In this document: in pieces, positions 16,965-24,539 of the stretch
How positions within the stretch are numbered: position 1 is the first letter of the stretch
Layout: each line of letters starts with the position of its first letter
From: Amycolatopsis mediterranei
GTDB lineage: Bacteria; Actinomycetota; Actinomycetes; Mycobacteriales; Pseudonocardiaceae
DNA: 47,526 nucleotides
Direction of reading: 5' to 3'
NCBI RefSeq assembly: GCF_026017845.1
Contig: NZ_CP100416.1
Location: forward strand, 5,422,090-5,469,615
Translations under genes and position numbers: made by a program
Notes under the pieces: model-generated
Told to the model about the DNA's origin: nothing
What the model saw: the letters and a program-made list of their open reading frames with translations, nothing else
Databases searched by the model: none

Positions 16965-17459
16965 ATGAAAACCGGCTACTCCGATCGCACCGATCAAGAA
17001 TTCCTGACCAGCATGGTGGACAGCATCAACCAGCACCGGGCGAAGCACGGAGTCCCGCCCGTGGTCCTCGACCAGCAGCTCGTCGACTACGCCAAGTCCC
17101 GGGCCGAGCACGTCGCGGACAAGGGAGCTCTCGTCCACGACGGGACCGGAGGGTACGGAGAGAACCTCTACTCGTCGAGTTCGTCCGAACCGGTCCAGGG
17201 ACCGGCCACGGCGGCGAGCGACGCCTGGTACGCCGAAATCAAGTACTACAACTACGAGACGTTCGCCAGCAACGACCCGAAGAAAGCGATCGGACACTTC
17301 ACCCAGCTCGTCTGGAAGGACAGCACCAAGATCGGTGCGGGTCGCGTGTGCGGCAGCGCGGACAACACCTGGCACGACACCTACATCGCCGTGAACTTCT
17401 CCTCGGCCGGAAACATGTCAGGCGCGTACAAGGACAACGTCCTCCCGCCGGCCCAGTGA
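16965..17459 (+). CDS. CAP (SCP/PR-1) domain protein without signal peptide
   Basis: This 164-residue protein consists of one CAP domain. It has MVDSINQHRAKHGVPPVVLD at the start, the CAP motifs GGYGENLY and GHFTQLVWKDSTKIGAG, and HDTYIAVNFSSAGN near the end. The His/Glu cluster of the CAP cavity is present. An in-frame ATG at 16941 overlaps the previous stop, but ATG 16965 has a strong ribosome site (GGAAGGGA). Neither start gives a signal peptide. CAP proteins of bacteria are usually exported and carry a lipid- or cell-wall-related role; the compact GENLY/HFTQLVW form resembles GAPR-1-like members. It is third in the deaminase operon. Confidence 0.85.
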   Translation: MKTGYSDRTDQEFLTSMVDSINQHRAKHGVPPVVLDQQLVDYAKSRAEHVADKGALVHDGTGGYGENLYSSSSSEPVQGPATAASDAWYAEIKYYNYETFASNDPKKAIGHFTQLVWKDSTKIGAGRVCGSADNTWHDTYIAVNFSSAGNMSGAYKDNVLPPAQ

Positions 17460-17472
17460 CCGGATGACCGAG

Positions 17473-17502
17473 CGGCCCGCCGCCGGAACCGACGGCGGGC
17501 CG
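17473..17502. terminator. Bidirectional hairpin between convergent genes
   Basis: A perfect 10-bp stem (cggcccgccg / cggcgggccg) with a 10-base loop lies between the CAP gene stop and the MscS stop, touching the latter. It can serve both strands. Confidence 0.65.
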
Positions 17503-18642
17503 TCACCGGCCGTTGAAGGCGCGTTCCCGGGTCCGGCCGTCGAGGCTGTCGCCGAAGAGGCGGGCGTCGTGGTCGGGTACGTGCTCCGCGGACTTCGGAA
17601 CGGGAGTCGCCGGCGCCTGCTCCGTGCGCACGCGGGGCAACGCGTACGGATGTGCCCGGCGGACCCACCGCACGAGCTGTTCGCGGACCAGGCAGCGCAG
17701 GTCGAACAACGTCGGCGCGTCGGCCGCGCTCACCAGCGCACGAACCCGGATCAGGGTGTTCACCGCGTCGGTCACCTGCAGCACGCTGACCCGGCCGTCC
17801 CAGAGGTCGGTGTCACCCAGGATCCGGCGCAGTTCCTCGCGCATCTCCTCCACCGGCACCGACCAGTCCAGATCCAGCTCCACCGTGCCCAGAAGCGCCG
17901 CTTCCCGGCGGGTCCAGTTCTCGAACGGCTGGGACATGAAGTAGGAGGTGGGCATCACCAGCCGGCGGTCGTCCCACAGGTGGATCACCAGGTAGGTCAG
18001 CGTGATGTCCTCGATGCGGCCCCACTCGTTCTCCACGATCACCACGTCGTCGAGACGGATCGCATCACTGAACGCGATCTGCATCCCGGCGAACACGTTG
18101 CCGAGCAGGGACTGCGCGGCCAGCGCCGCCACCGCGCCGATGACCCCGGCCGAGGCGAGCAGGCTGGTGCCCGCAGCCCGCGCCATCGGGAAGGTCATCA
18201 GCATCGCGCCGAGCGCGATCAGCGCGACTCCGGCGACGGTGATCCGACGGACCAAGGTGACCTGCGTCTGCAGCCGCCGGGCGTGCCGGTTGTCCGGGAC
18301 GTCGACCCGCAGCCTCGAAAGCGCGGCCTGCTCGACCGACGTCAGGATCCCGGCAACGAGCCATCCACCGACCCCGATCAACGCCAGCCCGAGCCCGTGG
18401 CTCACCGGCCCCTGCCACGGCCCGTCCGGGAGGCCGAAGGCGCCGGCGCTGCGCACCGCGACCACCGCGGCGAACCACAGGAACGGCCGGTGCGCGTGCA
18501 CCGTCAGCTCGGCCAAGACCGCGGACCGCCGCCCCAGCCGCCGCACCACCCGGCGGAAGAGGTGCTCGGCGACGAGGAATAGCCCGAACGCCGCCGCCGC
18601 GACAACGACCGCAGACACCAACCGGCCCCATCCGTCGGACAC
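17503..18642 (-). CDS. MscS-like mechanosensitive ion channel
   Basis: This 379-residue protein has four to five membrane helices in the first ~190 residues. The pore-helix motif ASAGVIGAVAALAAQSLLGN, then FAGMQIAFSDAIRLDD and the beta-domain signature WGRIEDITLTYLVIHLWDDR, are typical of the MscS family. A C-terminal alpha/beta domain follows. GTG 18642 was chosen because it has a strong ribosome site (AAAGGAGGAAGG) and the membrane segment starts nearby; an upstream ATG adds 17 residues without one. It relieves osmotic pressure in known relatives. It is monocistronic. Confidence 0.88.
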   Translation of the reverse strand: MSDGWGRLVSAVVVAAAAFGLFLVAEHLFRRVVRRLGRRSAVLAELTVHAHRPFLWFAAVVAVRSAGAFGLPDGPWQGPVSHGLGLALIGVGGWLVAGILTSVEQAALSRLRVDVPDNRHARRLQTQVTLVRRITVAGVALIALGAMLMTFPMARAAGTSLLASAGVIGAVAALAAQSLLGNVFAGMQIAFSDAIRLDDVVIVENEWGRIEDITLTYLVIHLWDDRRLVMPTSYFMSQPFENWTRREAALLGTVELDLDWSVPVEEMREELRRILGDTDLWDGRVSVLQVTDAVNTLIRVRALVSAADAPTLFDLRCLVREQLVRWVRRAHPYALPRVRTEQAPATPVPKSAEHVPDHDARLFGDSLDGRTRERAFNGR

Positions 18643-18810
18643 TCGCCTTCCTCCTTTCGGGCATCTCGTCAGGCGTACCCACCGCGGCCACATCCCGACA
18701 CGGTGGCTGTTCTCACAGCGCAGGAGCCCGCGCCGGTCGGGCCTCGGCGTGGGCGCAGGCTGGGTGGGCGCGGCTCAGGTGCCGGATGAGCAGGTCGATC
18801 TTCCGGCGGT

Positions 18811-20148
18811 TCAGGTGCGCTGGTAGATGCTCACGTCGTCGATGTCGGCCTTCGAGCGGTCCTTCAGGAAGATCACGCACAACACCGTGACCACCGCGGA
18901 CAGGACGATGTAGCCGGAGATCGCGTACGGCGTCCCGGTCGTGTGCAGCAGCCACGTCGCCAGCAGCGGCGCCGGCCCGCCCGCGAACACCGACGCCAGC
19001 TGGTAGCCGAGCCCCGCGCCGCCGTAGCGCAGGTGCGTCGGGAAGCTTTCGCCGATCAACGCCGCCTGCGGGCCGTATTGGAGTGCGTGCGGGACGAAGG
19101 ACACCACGACCGCGACGAACACCAGCGCGTGGTTGCCGTGCGCCAGGATGGTGAAGTACGGGAACGCGATCACCCCGGTCAGCACCGCCCCGCACAGGTA
19201 GACCCGTTTGCGGCCGAAGGTGTCCGACAGCGACGAGAACAGCGGGATCAGCGCCAGCTCGCACGCCGCGCCGACGAGAACCGCGTTGAGCACGAAGGTC
19301 TTGCTGAACTCGTGCCGCGACACGACGTAGATCAGCACGTAGCTGGTGAACAGGTAGAACGGCATCTGCTCGCTGAACCGGACGCCGGCCGAGAGCAGGA
19401 TTTCCCGCCAGTGGTGCCGGATCGCGTCGAGCACCGGCGTCCGCGCGGTCTGCCGGTTCTCGAGCAGCTTCGCGAACATCGGCGTCTCGAGGATCTTCAG
19501 CCGGATCACCAGGCCGACGGCGACGAGCACCAGGCTGAGCAGGAACGGGATCCGCCAGCCCCAGGAGTCGAACGCTTCGGGGGAGAGGGTCGCCGACAGC
19601 AGCGTCATCCCGCCGGTGCCCAGCACCAGCCCGACCGGGACGCCGATCTGCGCGAAACTGCCGAGCAGCCCGCGTTTGCGCTGGTCACCCCACTCCATGG
19701 CGAGCAGCACCGAGCCACTCCACTCACCGCCGATGGCGATGCCCTGCACCAGCCGCAGCAGCACCAGGATCAGCGGGGCGGCGACCCCGATCGCCGACGT
19801 CCCGGGCAGCATCCCGACGACGCCGGAGGAGATGCCCATCAGCAGCAGCGTGACGATCAGCGTCGCCTTCCGCCCGATCCGGTCGCCCCAGTGCCCGAAG
19901 ATCGCGGCGCCGACCGGCCGCGCGGCGAACCCGACCGCGTAGGTGGCGAACGACTGCATGGCGCCGGCGTAAGCACTCGACGCGGGGAAGAACAGGTGCG
20001 GGAAGACCAACGCCGCCGCGGTGTTGTAGAGGAAGAAGTCGTACCACTCGATGGTCGTGCCGACCGCGCTCGCCAGCGCCGCCCGCCGTACCTGCACCTT
20101 GCTGCCCGTTGCCACCTTGTGAGTGACGCTGTTGTCGCCCAGAACCAT
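18811..20148 (-). CDS. MFS transporter, metabolite:H+ symporter (MHS/ShiA-like)
   Basis: This 445-residue transporter has twelve hydrophobic segments. The MHS-family opening SAVGTTIEWYDFFLYNTAAAL, the loop motif GHWGDRIGRKATL and the RLVQGIAIGGEWSG signature are all present. Relatives import organic acids such as shikimate, citrate or proline-betaine; the substrate here is unknown. The start at 20148 has GGAGG upstream. A perfect palindrome (20173-20190) lies 25 bases upstream of the start and the TetR gene is divergent beyond it. About 170 bases without a gene separate it from the MscS gene. Confidence 0.88.
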   Translation of the reverse strand: MVLGDNSVTHKVATGSKVQVRRAALASAVGTTIEWYDFFLYNTAAALVFPHLFFPASSAYAGAMQSFATYAVGFAARPVGAAIFGHWGDRIGRKATLIVTLLLMGISSGVVGMLPGTSAIGVAAPLILVLLRLVQGIAIGGEWSGSVLLAMEWGDQRKRGLLGSFAQIGVPVGLVLGTGGMTLLSATLSPEAFDSWGWRIPFLLSLVLVAVGLVIRLKILETPMFAKLLENRQTARTPVLDAIRHHWREILLSAGVRFSEQMPFYLFTSYVLIYVVSRHEFSKTFVLNAVLVGAACELALIPLFSSLSDTFGRKRVYLCGAVLTGVIAFPYFTILAHGNHALVFVAVVVSFVPHALQYGPQAALIGESFPTHLRYGGAGLGYQLASVFAGGPAPLLATWLLHTTGTPYAISGYIVLSAVVTVLCVIFLKDRSKADIDDVSIYQRT

Positions 20149-20172
20149 CTCGCAACACCTCCGGTGACCGAT

Positions 20173-20190
20173 GTCACACAACAGTGTGAC
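20173..20190. promoter_or_regulatory. Perfect palindrome in the MFS promoter region
   Basis: gtcacac-aaca-gtgtgac forms a 7+4+7 inverted repeat 25 bases upstream of the MFS start. It is likely a repressor operator. It differs from the operator beside the divergent TetR gene, so a different regulator is likely. Confidence 0.55.
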
Positions 20191-20361
20191 GCGCGTCGAC
20201 GGTTTCGGCGATCGATGACGCGTTTCTCGTCCGGTCGGTGCCGGAGCGCCGGAAAATCGAGCGCGCACGGTCGCGAAACGCCTGCCTGCACGGCCGCGAG
20301 TTGCGCCGGCGGCGGCGACACTCCTCTCCGGCGTGTCCGCCACCAAACTTGCCAACTAGGC

Positions 20362-20393
20362 AACTTTGCAGAATCTGCAAAGTTCGGTACCTT
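20362..20393 (+). promoter_or_regulatory. TetR promoter with 23-bp operator
   Basis: A perfect 11-bp inverted repeat with a single central base (aactttgcaga / tctgcaaagtt) occupies 20362-20384. The -10 box TACCTT (20388-20393) ends six bases before the ATG at 20400, and TTTGCA (20365-20370) sits 17 bases upstream as a -35 inside the palindrome. Binding would block the promoter, giving autorepression. A weaker inverted repeat (ttgcc / ggcaa) lies just upstream. Confidence 0.72.
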
Positions 20394-20399
20394 GGGGTC

Positions 20400-21023
20400 A
20401 TGGACACCGACCGCGCCGGCCTTCGTGATCGCAAGAAGCAGCAAACGCGGATCGCGCTGAGCTGGGCGGCCATCCGGCTGACCGTCGAACGCGGGTACGA
20501 CAACGTCCGGATCGAAGACATCGCCGCCGAAGCCGGGGTGTCCACCCGGACCTTCAGCAACTACTTCGGCAGCAAGGGCGAAGCCATCGTCGCCCGCCAC
20601 CACGACCGGGCGCGCGCCATCGCCACCGCCCTGGGCGAACGGCCCGCCGATGAGCCGATCTGGGACGCCATCACCCAGGCCGCGCTCGACGGGTTCGCGC
20701 TCGGCGAACCGATCCCCGACGGGCAGGGCGCCACGCCGGCGTGGGTCGAAGGGCTGCGGCTGATGGTCGCCGAGCCCACCCTGCAAGGCGAGTTCCAGAA
20801 AGCCGGTGCGGCGGCCGAAACCGAGTTCGCGCTCGCCGTCGCCGAACGCACCGGCACCGACCCCGCCCGGGACGTCTACCCGCGGCTCGTCGCGGGCGTC
20901 GTCGTGGCTGCGCTCAACGTTGTCACCCAGCAGTGGCTCATCGCCGAACCGCAGCCGTCGCTGGAAGAGGTCCTGCGGGACGTCTTCGGCCGGCTGGCCG
21001 CCGGCCTGCCCGAACCCCGCTAA
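20400..21023 (+). CDS. TetR family transcriptional regulator
   Basis: This 207-residue repressor has an N-terminal helix-turn-helix, VRIEDIAAEAGVSTRTFSNYFGSKGEAI (about residues 37-64), in the standard TetR form, and a C-terminal helical ligand domain of the MftR/AcrR type. It starts at a leaderless ATG just after a 23-bp palindrome. It is 97 bases upstream of the FAD monooxygenase gene, which has its own ribosome site, and divergent to the MFS transporter. The likely targets are its own promoter and the monooxygenase it precedes. Confidence 0.9.
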   Translation: MDTDRAGLRDRKKQQTRIALSWAAIRLTVERGYDNVRIEDIAAEAGVSTRTFSNYFGSKGEAIVARHHDRARAIATALGERPADEPIWDAITQAALDGFALGEPIPDGQGATPAWVEGLRLMVAEPTLQGEFQKAGAAAETEFALAVAERTGTDPARDVYPRLVAGVVVAALNVVTQQWLIAEPQPSLEEVLRDVFGRLAAGLPEPR

Positions 21024-21120
21024 CGCCACACCCATCCGAAGACCGCCCGCGCACCGGGCTGCTTCGCCGTGCCCGGAAACAGGGCCCGAAAACAGTGCCG
21101 AAAACAAAAGGAGTTCCGCC

Positions 21121-22644
21121 ATGGAAGACGTCGTCATCGCCGGAGCCGGCCCCAACGGCCTCATGCTCGCCTGCGAACTCGCCCTCGCCGGCATCCGCCC
21201 GCTGGTCCTGGAGCGGCTACCCGAACCCACCACCGAAAACCGCGCCAACGGCCTCGTCGGGCAGGTCGTGCGTCTCCTCGACCGCCGCGGGCTGCACGAG
21301 CGGCTGGCCGGTCCGATGGGGCCGCCCTCGCCGGCGTTCGTCTTCGGCGCGCTGCGCCTCGACCTCACCCTCGCCGACCGCAACCCGCTGAACATCCTCG
21401 GCGTGCCGCAGCGCCGCGTCGAAGCGGTGCTCGACGAGCGCGCCGCCGAACTCGGCGTCGAGGTCCGGCGCGGGCACGAGCTCACCGGCATGACCCAGGA
21501 CGCCGACGCGGTCACCGCCGAGGTCACCGGACCCGAGGGCGGCTACCGGCTCACGACGCGGTACCTCGTCGGCGCGGACGGCGGCCGCAGCGCCACACGC
21601 AAGCTCGCCGGCATCGGCTTCCCCGGCGTCACCGAAGACCGCACCGTGTCCCGCACCGCCAACGCCACCGTGCCGGCGGAATTCGTCGACGCGGCATCCG
21701 GCGGCTTGCGCGTGCCGGGCCACGACGTCATCCCGCCGTTCTTCCACTACCGCACCGAAACCGGCCTGTTCGTCTACGCGCCGTTCCCGACCGGCACGCT
21801 CGTCACCACGATCGAGTGGACCGACGAGGAGGAAACCGGCGACGAGCCCCCGATGACCCTCGACGAGCAGCACGCGAGCATCGAGCGGGTACTCGGCTTC
21901 GCTCTGCCCATCGGGCCGCCGGAAGGCGACGGGCCCCACCTGCTGCGGCGGTTGCGCGGGCGCAACACCCGGCTGGCCGAGAAGTTCCGCGAAGGGCGGG
22001 TCCTGCTGGTCGGCGACGCCGCCCACGTCCACTCCGCCATCGGCGGACCCGGGCTCAACCTCGGCCTGCAGGACGCTGTCGGGCTCGGCTGGAAGCTCGC
22101 CGCCACCCTGCACGGCTGGGCGCCCGAAGGCCTGCTGGACACCTACGAGAGCGAACGCCGCCCGGTCGCCGAGCGCGTGGTCATGCACACCCAGGCGCAG
22201 TCCGCGCTGATCACGCCGGGCGGCGACGTCACCGCGCTGCGCGAGCTGTTCGGCGAGCTGCTGCGGCTCCCGTCCACGGTGCAGCACATCGCGGACCTGA
22301 TGACCGGCGCGGACATCCGGTACACCCCGGCCACCGACCACCCGCTGGACGGCCGCTGGGCCCCCGACCTCCTCCTGGCCGACGGCACCCGGCTCGCCGA
22401 GCTGACCCGGACGGCCCGGCCGCTGCTGCTGGACTTCACCGGCTCGCTCGGCGACGAGCTGCGCGGCTGGACCGACCGGGTCGATCTCGTTCCCGGCGAC
22501 GCCCCGGGCGACACGACCGCGCTGCTCGTCCGGCCTGACGGCTACGTCGCCTGGGCGTCCGGCTCGGCCGAGCCGGACGACACGGAACGCAAGGCCCTCC
22601 GCACCGCCCTCGAACGGTGGTTCGGCCACCCGCTTGACGCGTAG
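21121..22644 (+). CDS. FAD-dependent aromatic monooxygenase (class A)
   Basis: This 507-residue flavoprotein is of the p-hydroxybenzoate hydroxylase fold. The dinucleotide motif VVIAGAGPNGLMLACELA is at the N-terminus, the DG motif LVGADGGRSATRKLAG at about residues 152-167, and the GD motif VLLVGDAAHVHSAIGGPGLN at about residues 295-314. A C-terminal thioredoxin-like domain of ~110 residues ends the protein. This layout is shared by polyketide hydroxylases and by rifampicin and tetracycline monooxygenases, so either a tailoring or a detoxifying role fits. The TetR gene upstream favours inducible detoxification, which is inference. The ribosome site is AAAAGGAG. Confidence 0.86.
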   Translation: MEDVVIAGAGPNGLMLACELALAGIRPLVLERLPEPTTENRANGLVGQVVRLLDRRGLHERLAGPMGPPSPAFVFGALRLDLTLADRNPLNILGVPQRRVEAVLDERAAELGVEVRRGHELTGMTQDADAVTAEVTGPEGGYRLTTRYLVGADGGRSATRKLAGIGFPGVTEDRTVSRTANATVPAEFVDAASGGLRVPGHDVIPPFFHYRTETGLFVYAPFPTGTLVTTIEWTDEEETGDEPPMTLDEQHASIERVLGFALPIGPPEGDGPHLLRRLRGRNTRLAEKFREGRVLLVGDAAHVHSAIGGPGLNLGLQDAVGLGWKLAATLHGWAPEGLLDTYESERRPVAERVVMHTQAQSALITPGGDVTALRELFGELLRLPSTVQHIADLMTGADIRYTPATDHPLDGRWAPDLLLADGTRLAELTRTARPLLLDFTGSLGDELRGWTDRVDLVPGDAPGDTTALLVRPDGYVAWASGSAEPDDTERKALRTALERWFGHPLDA

Positions 22645-22663
22645 GAGATCTCCTACGTATTGT
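22634..22663 (+). promoter_or_regulatory. Leaderless promoter with an 18-bp palindrome as its spacer
   Basis: The -35 box TTGACG is at 22634-22639 and the -10 box TATTGT at 22658-22663, seven bases before the VOC gene ATG. The 18 bases between them (22640-22657) are exactly a perfect palindrome, cgtaggaga / tctcctacg, which also contains the monooxygenase stop codon. The ArsR protein encoded second in this operon is the obvious candidate to bind here. Confidence 0.78.
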
Positions 22664-22670
22664 CGGCGGC

Positions 22671-23057
22671 ATGACGATCACCCACGTGCAGTTCCTGACA
22701 CTGCCGGTTGCCGACCACGCCCGCGCGCGGGATTTCTACGTGGGCAAGCTCGGCTTCGAAGCGCTCGTCGACCGCCGCACACCCGAGGGCGGCCGGTTCG
22801 TGATGGTCGCCCCGAAGGGGGCCAAGACCGGCGTGGTCCTGACCGACCGGCAGGTCACCGGGATCGAACCGGGTCCGCGGCACTTCCAGCTGCAGACCAC
22901 CGACGTCGACGCCGATGTCGCCGCGCTGCGGGCGGCCGGGGTCGAGGTCGCCGAGCCGCAGGCGCAGCCGTGGGGCCGGGCGACGTCGTTCACCGACCTC
23001 GACGGCCACCGGATCGGCCTGCTCGAGCCGTCGGACTTCGGCGCCGTGCCGCGCTGA
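22671..23057 (+). CDS. VOC (glyoxalase/bleomycin resistance) family protein
   Basis: This 128-residue protein has two beta-alpha-beta-beta-beta modules. It opens ITHVQFLTLPVADHARARDFYVGKLGF, has RFVMVAPKG and ends FTDLDGHRIGLLEP. Family members are metal-dependent lyases or dioxygenases, or binding proteins; the His near the start and the Glu near the end fit the metal site. It is first in an operon with an ArsR regulator (one-base overlap) and an SRPBCC protein, an arrangement common in actinobacteria. Confidence 0.86.
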   Translation: MTITHVQFLTLPVADHARARDFYVGKLGFEALVDRRTPEGGRFVMVAPKGAKTGVVLTDRQVTGIEPGPRHFQLQTTDVDADVAALRAAGVEVAEPQAQPWGRATSFTDLDGHRIGLLEPSDFGAVPR

Positions 23058-23377
23058 TGCCGGTCAACGACGACGTCTTCGCCGCGCTGGCCAGCCCGGC
23101 GCGGCGCGAGGTGCTGCGGCTGCTGCTCGACGGTCCGATGCCCGCCGGCTCGATCGCCGAACGGTTCGAGATGGCCCGGCCCAGCCTTTCGGAACACCTT
23201 CGGGTGCTGCGGGAGGCGGGCCTGGTCACCGAGCAGCGTCAGGGCCGCCACCGCGTCTACCGCCTCGACGCGGCCCCGCTGGAAGAGGTCGCGGACTGGC
23301 TGACCCCGTACGAGCGCTTCTGGCGCACCAAGCTGGCCAACCTGCGTGACCTGCTGGACGAAGAGGAAGACCTGTGA
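23057..23377 (+). CDS. ArsR family transcriptional regulator
   Basis: This 106-residue winged helix-turn-helix protein has FAALASPARREVLRLLLDGP, the recognition region FEMARPSLSEHLRVLREAGLV and the wing RQGRHRVYRLD. There is no cysteine metal site of the ArsR/SmtB type, so this is the non-metal class usually paired with AHSA1/SRPBCC genes. It overlaps the VOC stop (TGATG) and the SRPBCC start (GTGA). It probably binds the palindrome in its own operon promoter. Confidence 0.9.
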   Translation: MPVNDDVFAALASPARREVLRLLLDGPMPAGSIAERFEMARPSLSEHLRVLREAGLVTEQRQGRHRVYRLDAAPLEEVADWLTPYERFWRTKLANLRDLLDEEEDL

Positions 23378-23862
23378 CCGACGACGACCCGACGGCGATC
23401 CACGTCGACCAGTTCCTCGCCCACCCGGCGCGCAAGGTGTGGCGCGCGCTGACCGAGCCGGACCTCCTGGAACGCTGGCTGAACATGCCCAACGACATCA
23501 AGCCCGTGGTGGGGCACCGCTTCCAGCTGCTGGCCGAGCCGGTGCCCGCGGCCGGGTTCGCCGGTGGCCCGGTGGTGTGCGAGGTCCTGGAAGTCGAGCC
23601 CGAGCGCAAGCTCAGCATCCGCTGGGGTCCGCAGTGGACGGTCACCTGGCGGCTCGAACCGGAGGGCACCGGCACCCGGCTGTTCCTCAGCCACGAAGGG
23701 TTCGACCCGGACGACGAGTTCCAGCGCGTCTCCCGCCGGATCATGGGCGGCGGCTGGCGCTCGCACGTCCCGCGGGCGCTGGCCCGGTTGCTGGACACGC
23801 TGCCGGATCCGGCCCCGTTCTCAATCCGGCCAAAAGCAGGCCGACCCCCGCGCGGCACGTAA
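23374..23862 (+). CDS. SRPBCC / AHSA1-like protein
   Basis: This 162-residue protein has the Bet v 1-like hydrophobic-pocket fold: HVDQFLAHPARKVWRALTEPDLLERWL at the N-terminus, CEVLEVEPERKLSIRWG in the middle, and a C-terminal helix RSHVPRALARLLDTLP. Such proteins bind small hydrophobic ligands or act as polyketide-type cyclases; the role of the ArsR-linked group is not established. The GTG start lies in the ArsR stop. Its 3' end includes the left arm of an inverted repeat that reaches into the next gene's promoter. Confidence 0.86.
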   Translation: MTDDDPTAIHVDQFLAHPARKVWRALTEPDLLERWLNMPNDIKPVVGHRFQLLAEPVPAAGFAGGPVVCEVLEVEPERKLSIRWGPQWTVTWRLEPEGTGTRLFLSHEGFDPDDEFQRVSRRIMGGGWRSHVPRALARLLDTLPDPAPFSIRPKAGRPPRGT

Positions 23863-23909
23863 CCGTTGCCACAAAGCCATTCGGCCGTGACTGTGGTCGG
23901 ATTGAGAAC
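23817..23909. repeat. 12-bp inverted repeat flanking the TetR promoter
   Basis: gttctcaatccg (23817-23828) and its exact reverse complement cggattgagaac (23898-23909) are separated by 69 bases. The right arm is 12 bases before the -10 box of the TetR gene and the left arm is in the end of the SRPBCC gene. This may be a pair of operator half-sites allowing looping. Confidence 0.5.
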
Positions 23910-23933
23910 GCATCGGCACAGTACGATCGGACG

Positions 23934-24539
23934 GTGACCCCCGCCGCTGACCCCGCCGAGTCGAAACCGCTGCGCGCCGACGCCCGGCGCAACCGGGCCC
24001 GCGTGCTGGAGGCGGCGGAGAGCGTGTTCGCGGCGAAGGGCACCGGAGCGCCGACCGAGGAGGTCGCCCGCGTCGCCGGCGTCGGCATCGGCACGGTGTT
24101 CCGGCACTTCCCGACGAAGGAAGCGCTGCTCGAAGCGGTGCTCTTCGCCCGGCTGAGCCGGTTCGTCGACGAGGCCGAGACGGCGGTGGCCGCGGAGTCC
24201 GCCGAGCCGGGCCGCGCGTTCTTCACGTTCCTCACCAGCTGGGTCGAGATGTCGAGCGCGAAGAACGCCTACTTCCAGGCGCTCACCGCGGCCGGGGTCA
24301 CGGTCCCGGTGGCGAAGTCCGACATCGGCGCGCGGCTGCTGACGGCGCTGGGCGTGCTGCTTTCGCGCGCGCAGCAGGCGGGCGCGGTCCGGGACGACCT
24401 CGTCGTCGGCGAGCTCATCCCGGTGATCATCGGGGTCGCACGGGCCGCCGAGTACGCCGGTCCGGACGCGACCCTGCGCGACCGGACCGTGGAGATCCTC
24501 TTCGACGGTCTCCGCCCGTCAGCGGGGGACCGGCGCTGA
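23934..24539 (+). CDS. TetR family transcriptional regulator
   Basis: This 201-residue repressor has ARRNRARVLEAAESVFAAKG leading into the helix-turn-helix PTEEVARVAGVGIGTVFRHFPTKEAL, with a C-terminal TetR_C-like helical domain. GTG 23934 follows TACGAT (23922-23927) by six bases, so a leaderless transcript is expected, separate from the VOC-ArsR-SRPBCC operon. Its 3' end overlaps the convergent SGNH hydrolase gene by 21 bases. The target is unknown. Confidence 0.88.
   Translation: MTPAADPAESKPLRADARRNRARVLEAAESVFAAKGTGAPTEEVARVAGVGIGTVFRHFPTKEALLEAVLFARLSRFVDEAETAVAAESAEPGRAFFTFLTSWVEMSSAKNAYFQALTAAGVTVPVAKSDIGARLLTALGVLLSRAQQAGAVRDDLVVGELIPVIIGVARAAEYAGPDATLRDRTVEILFDGLRPSAGDRR

Noticed and set aside
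18643..18810. Gene between the MscS and MFS genes
   Set aside because: The short frames here lack ribosome sites and domains and merely extend from neighbouring shadows. I see only the MscS upstream region.
20149..20361. Gene in the divergent region between MFS and TetR
   Set aside because: Frames are extensions without a proper start, and the region holds the MFS ribosome site and palindromic control sites.
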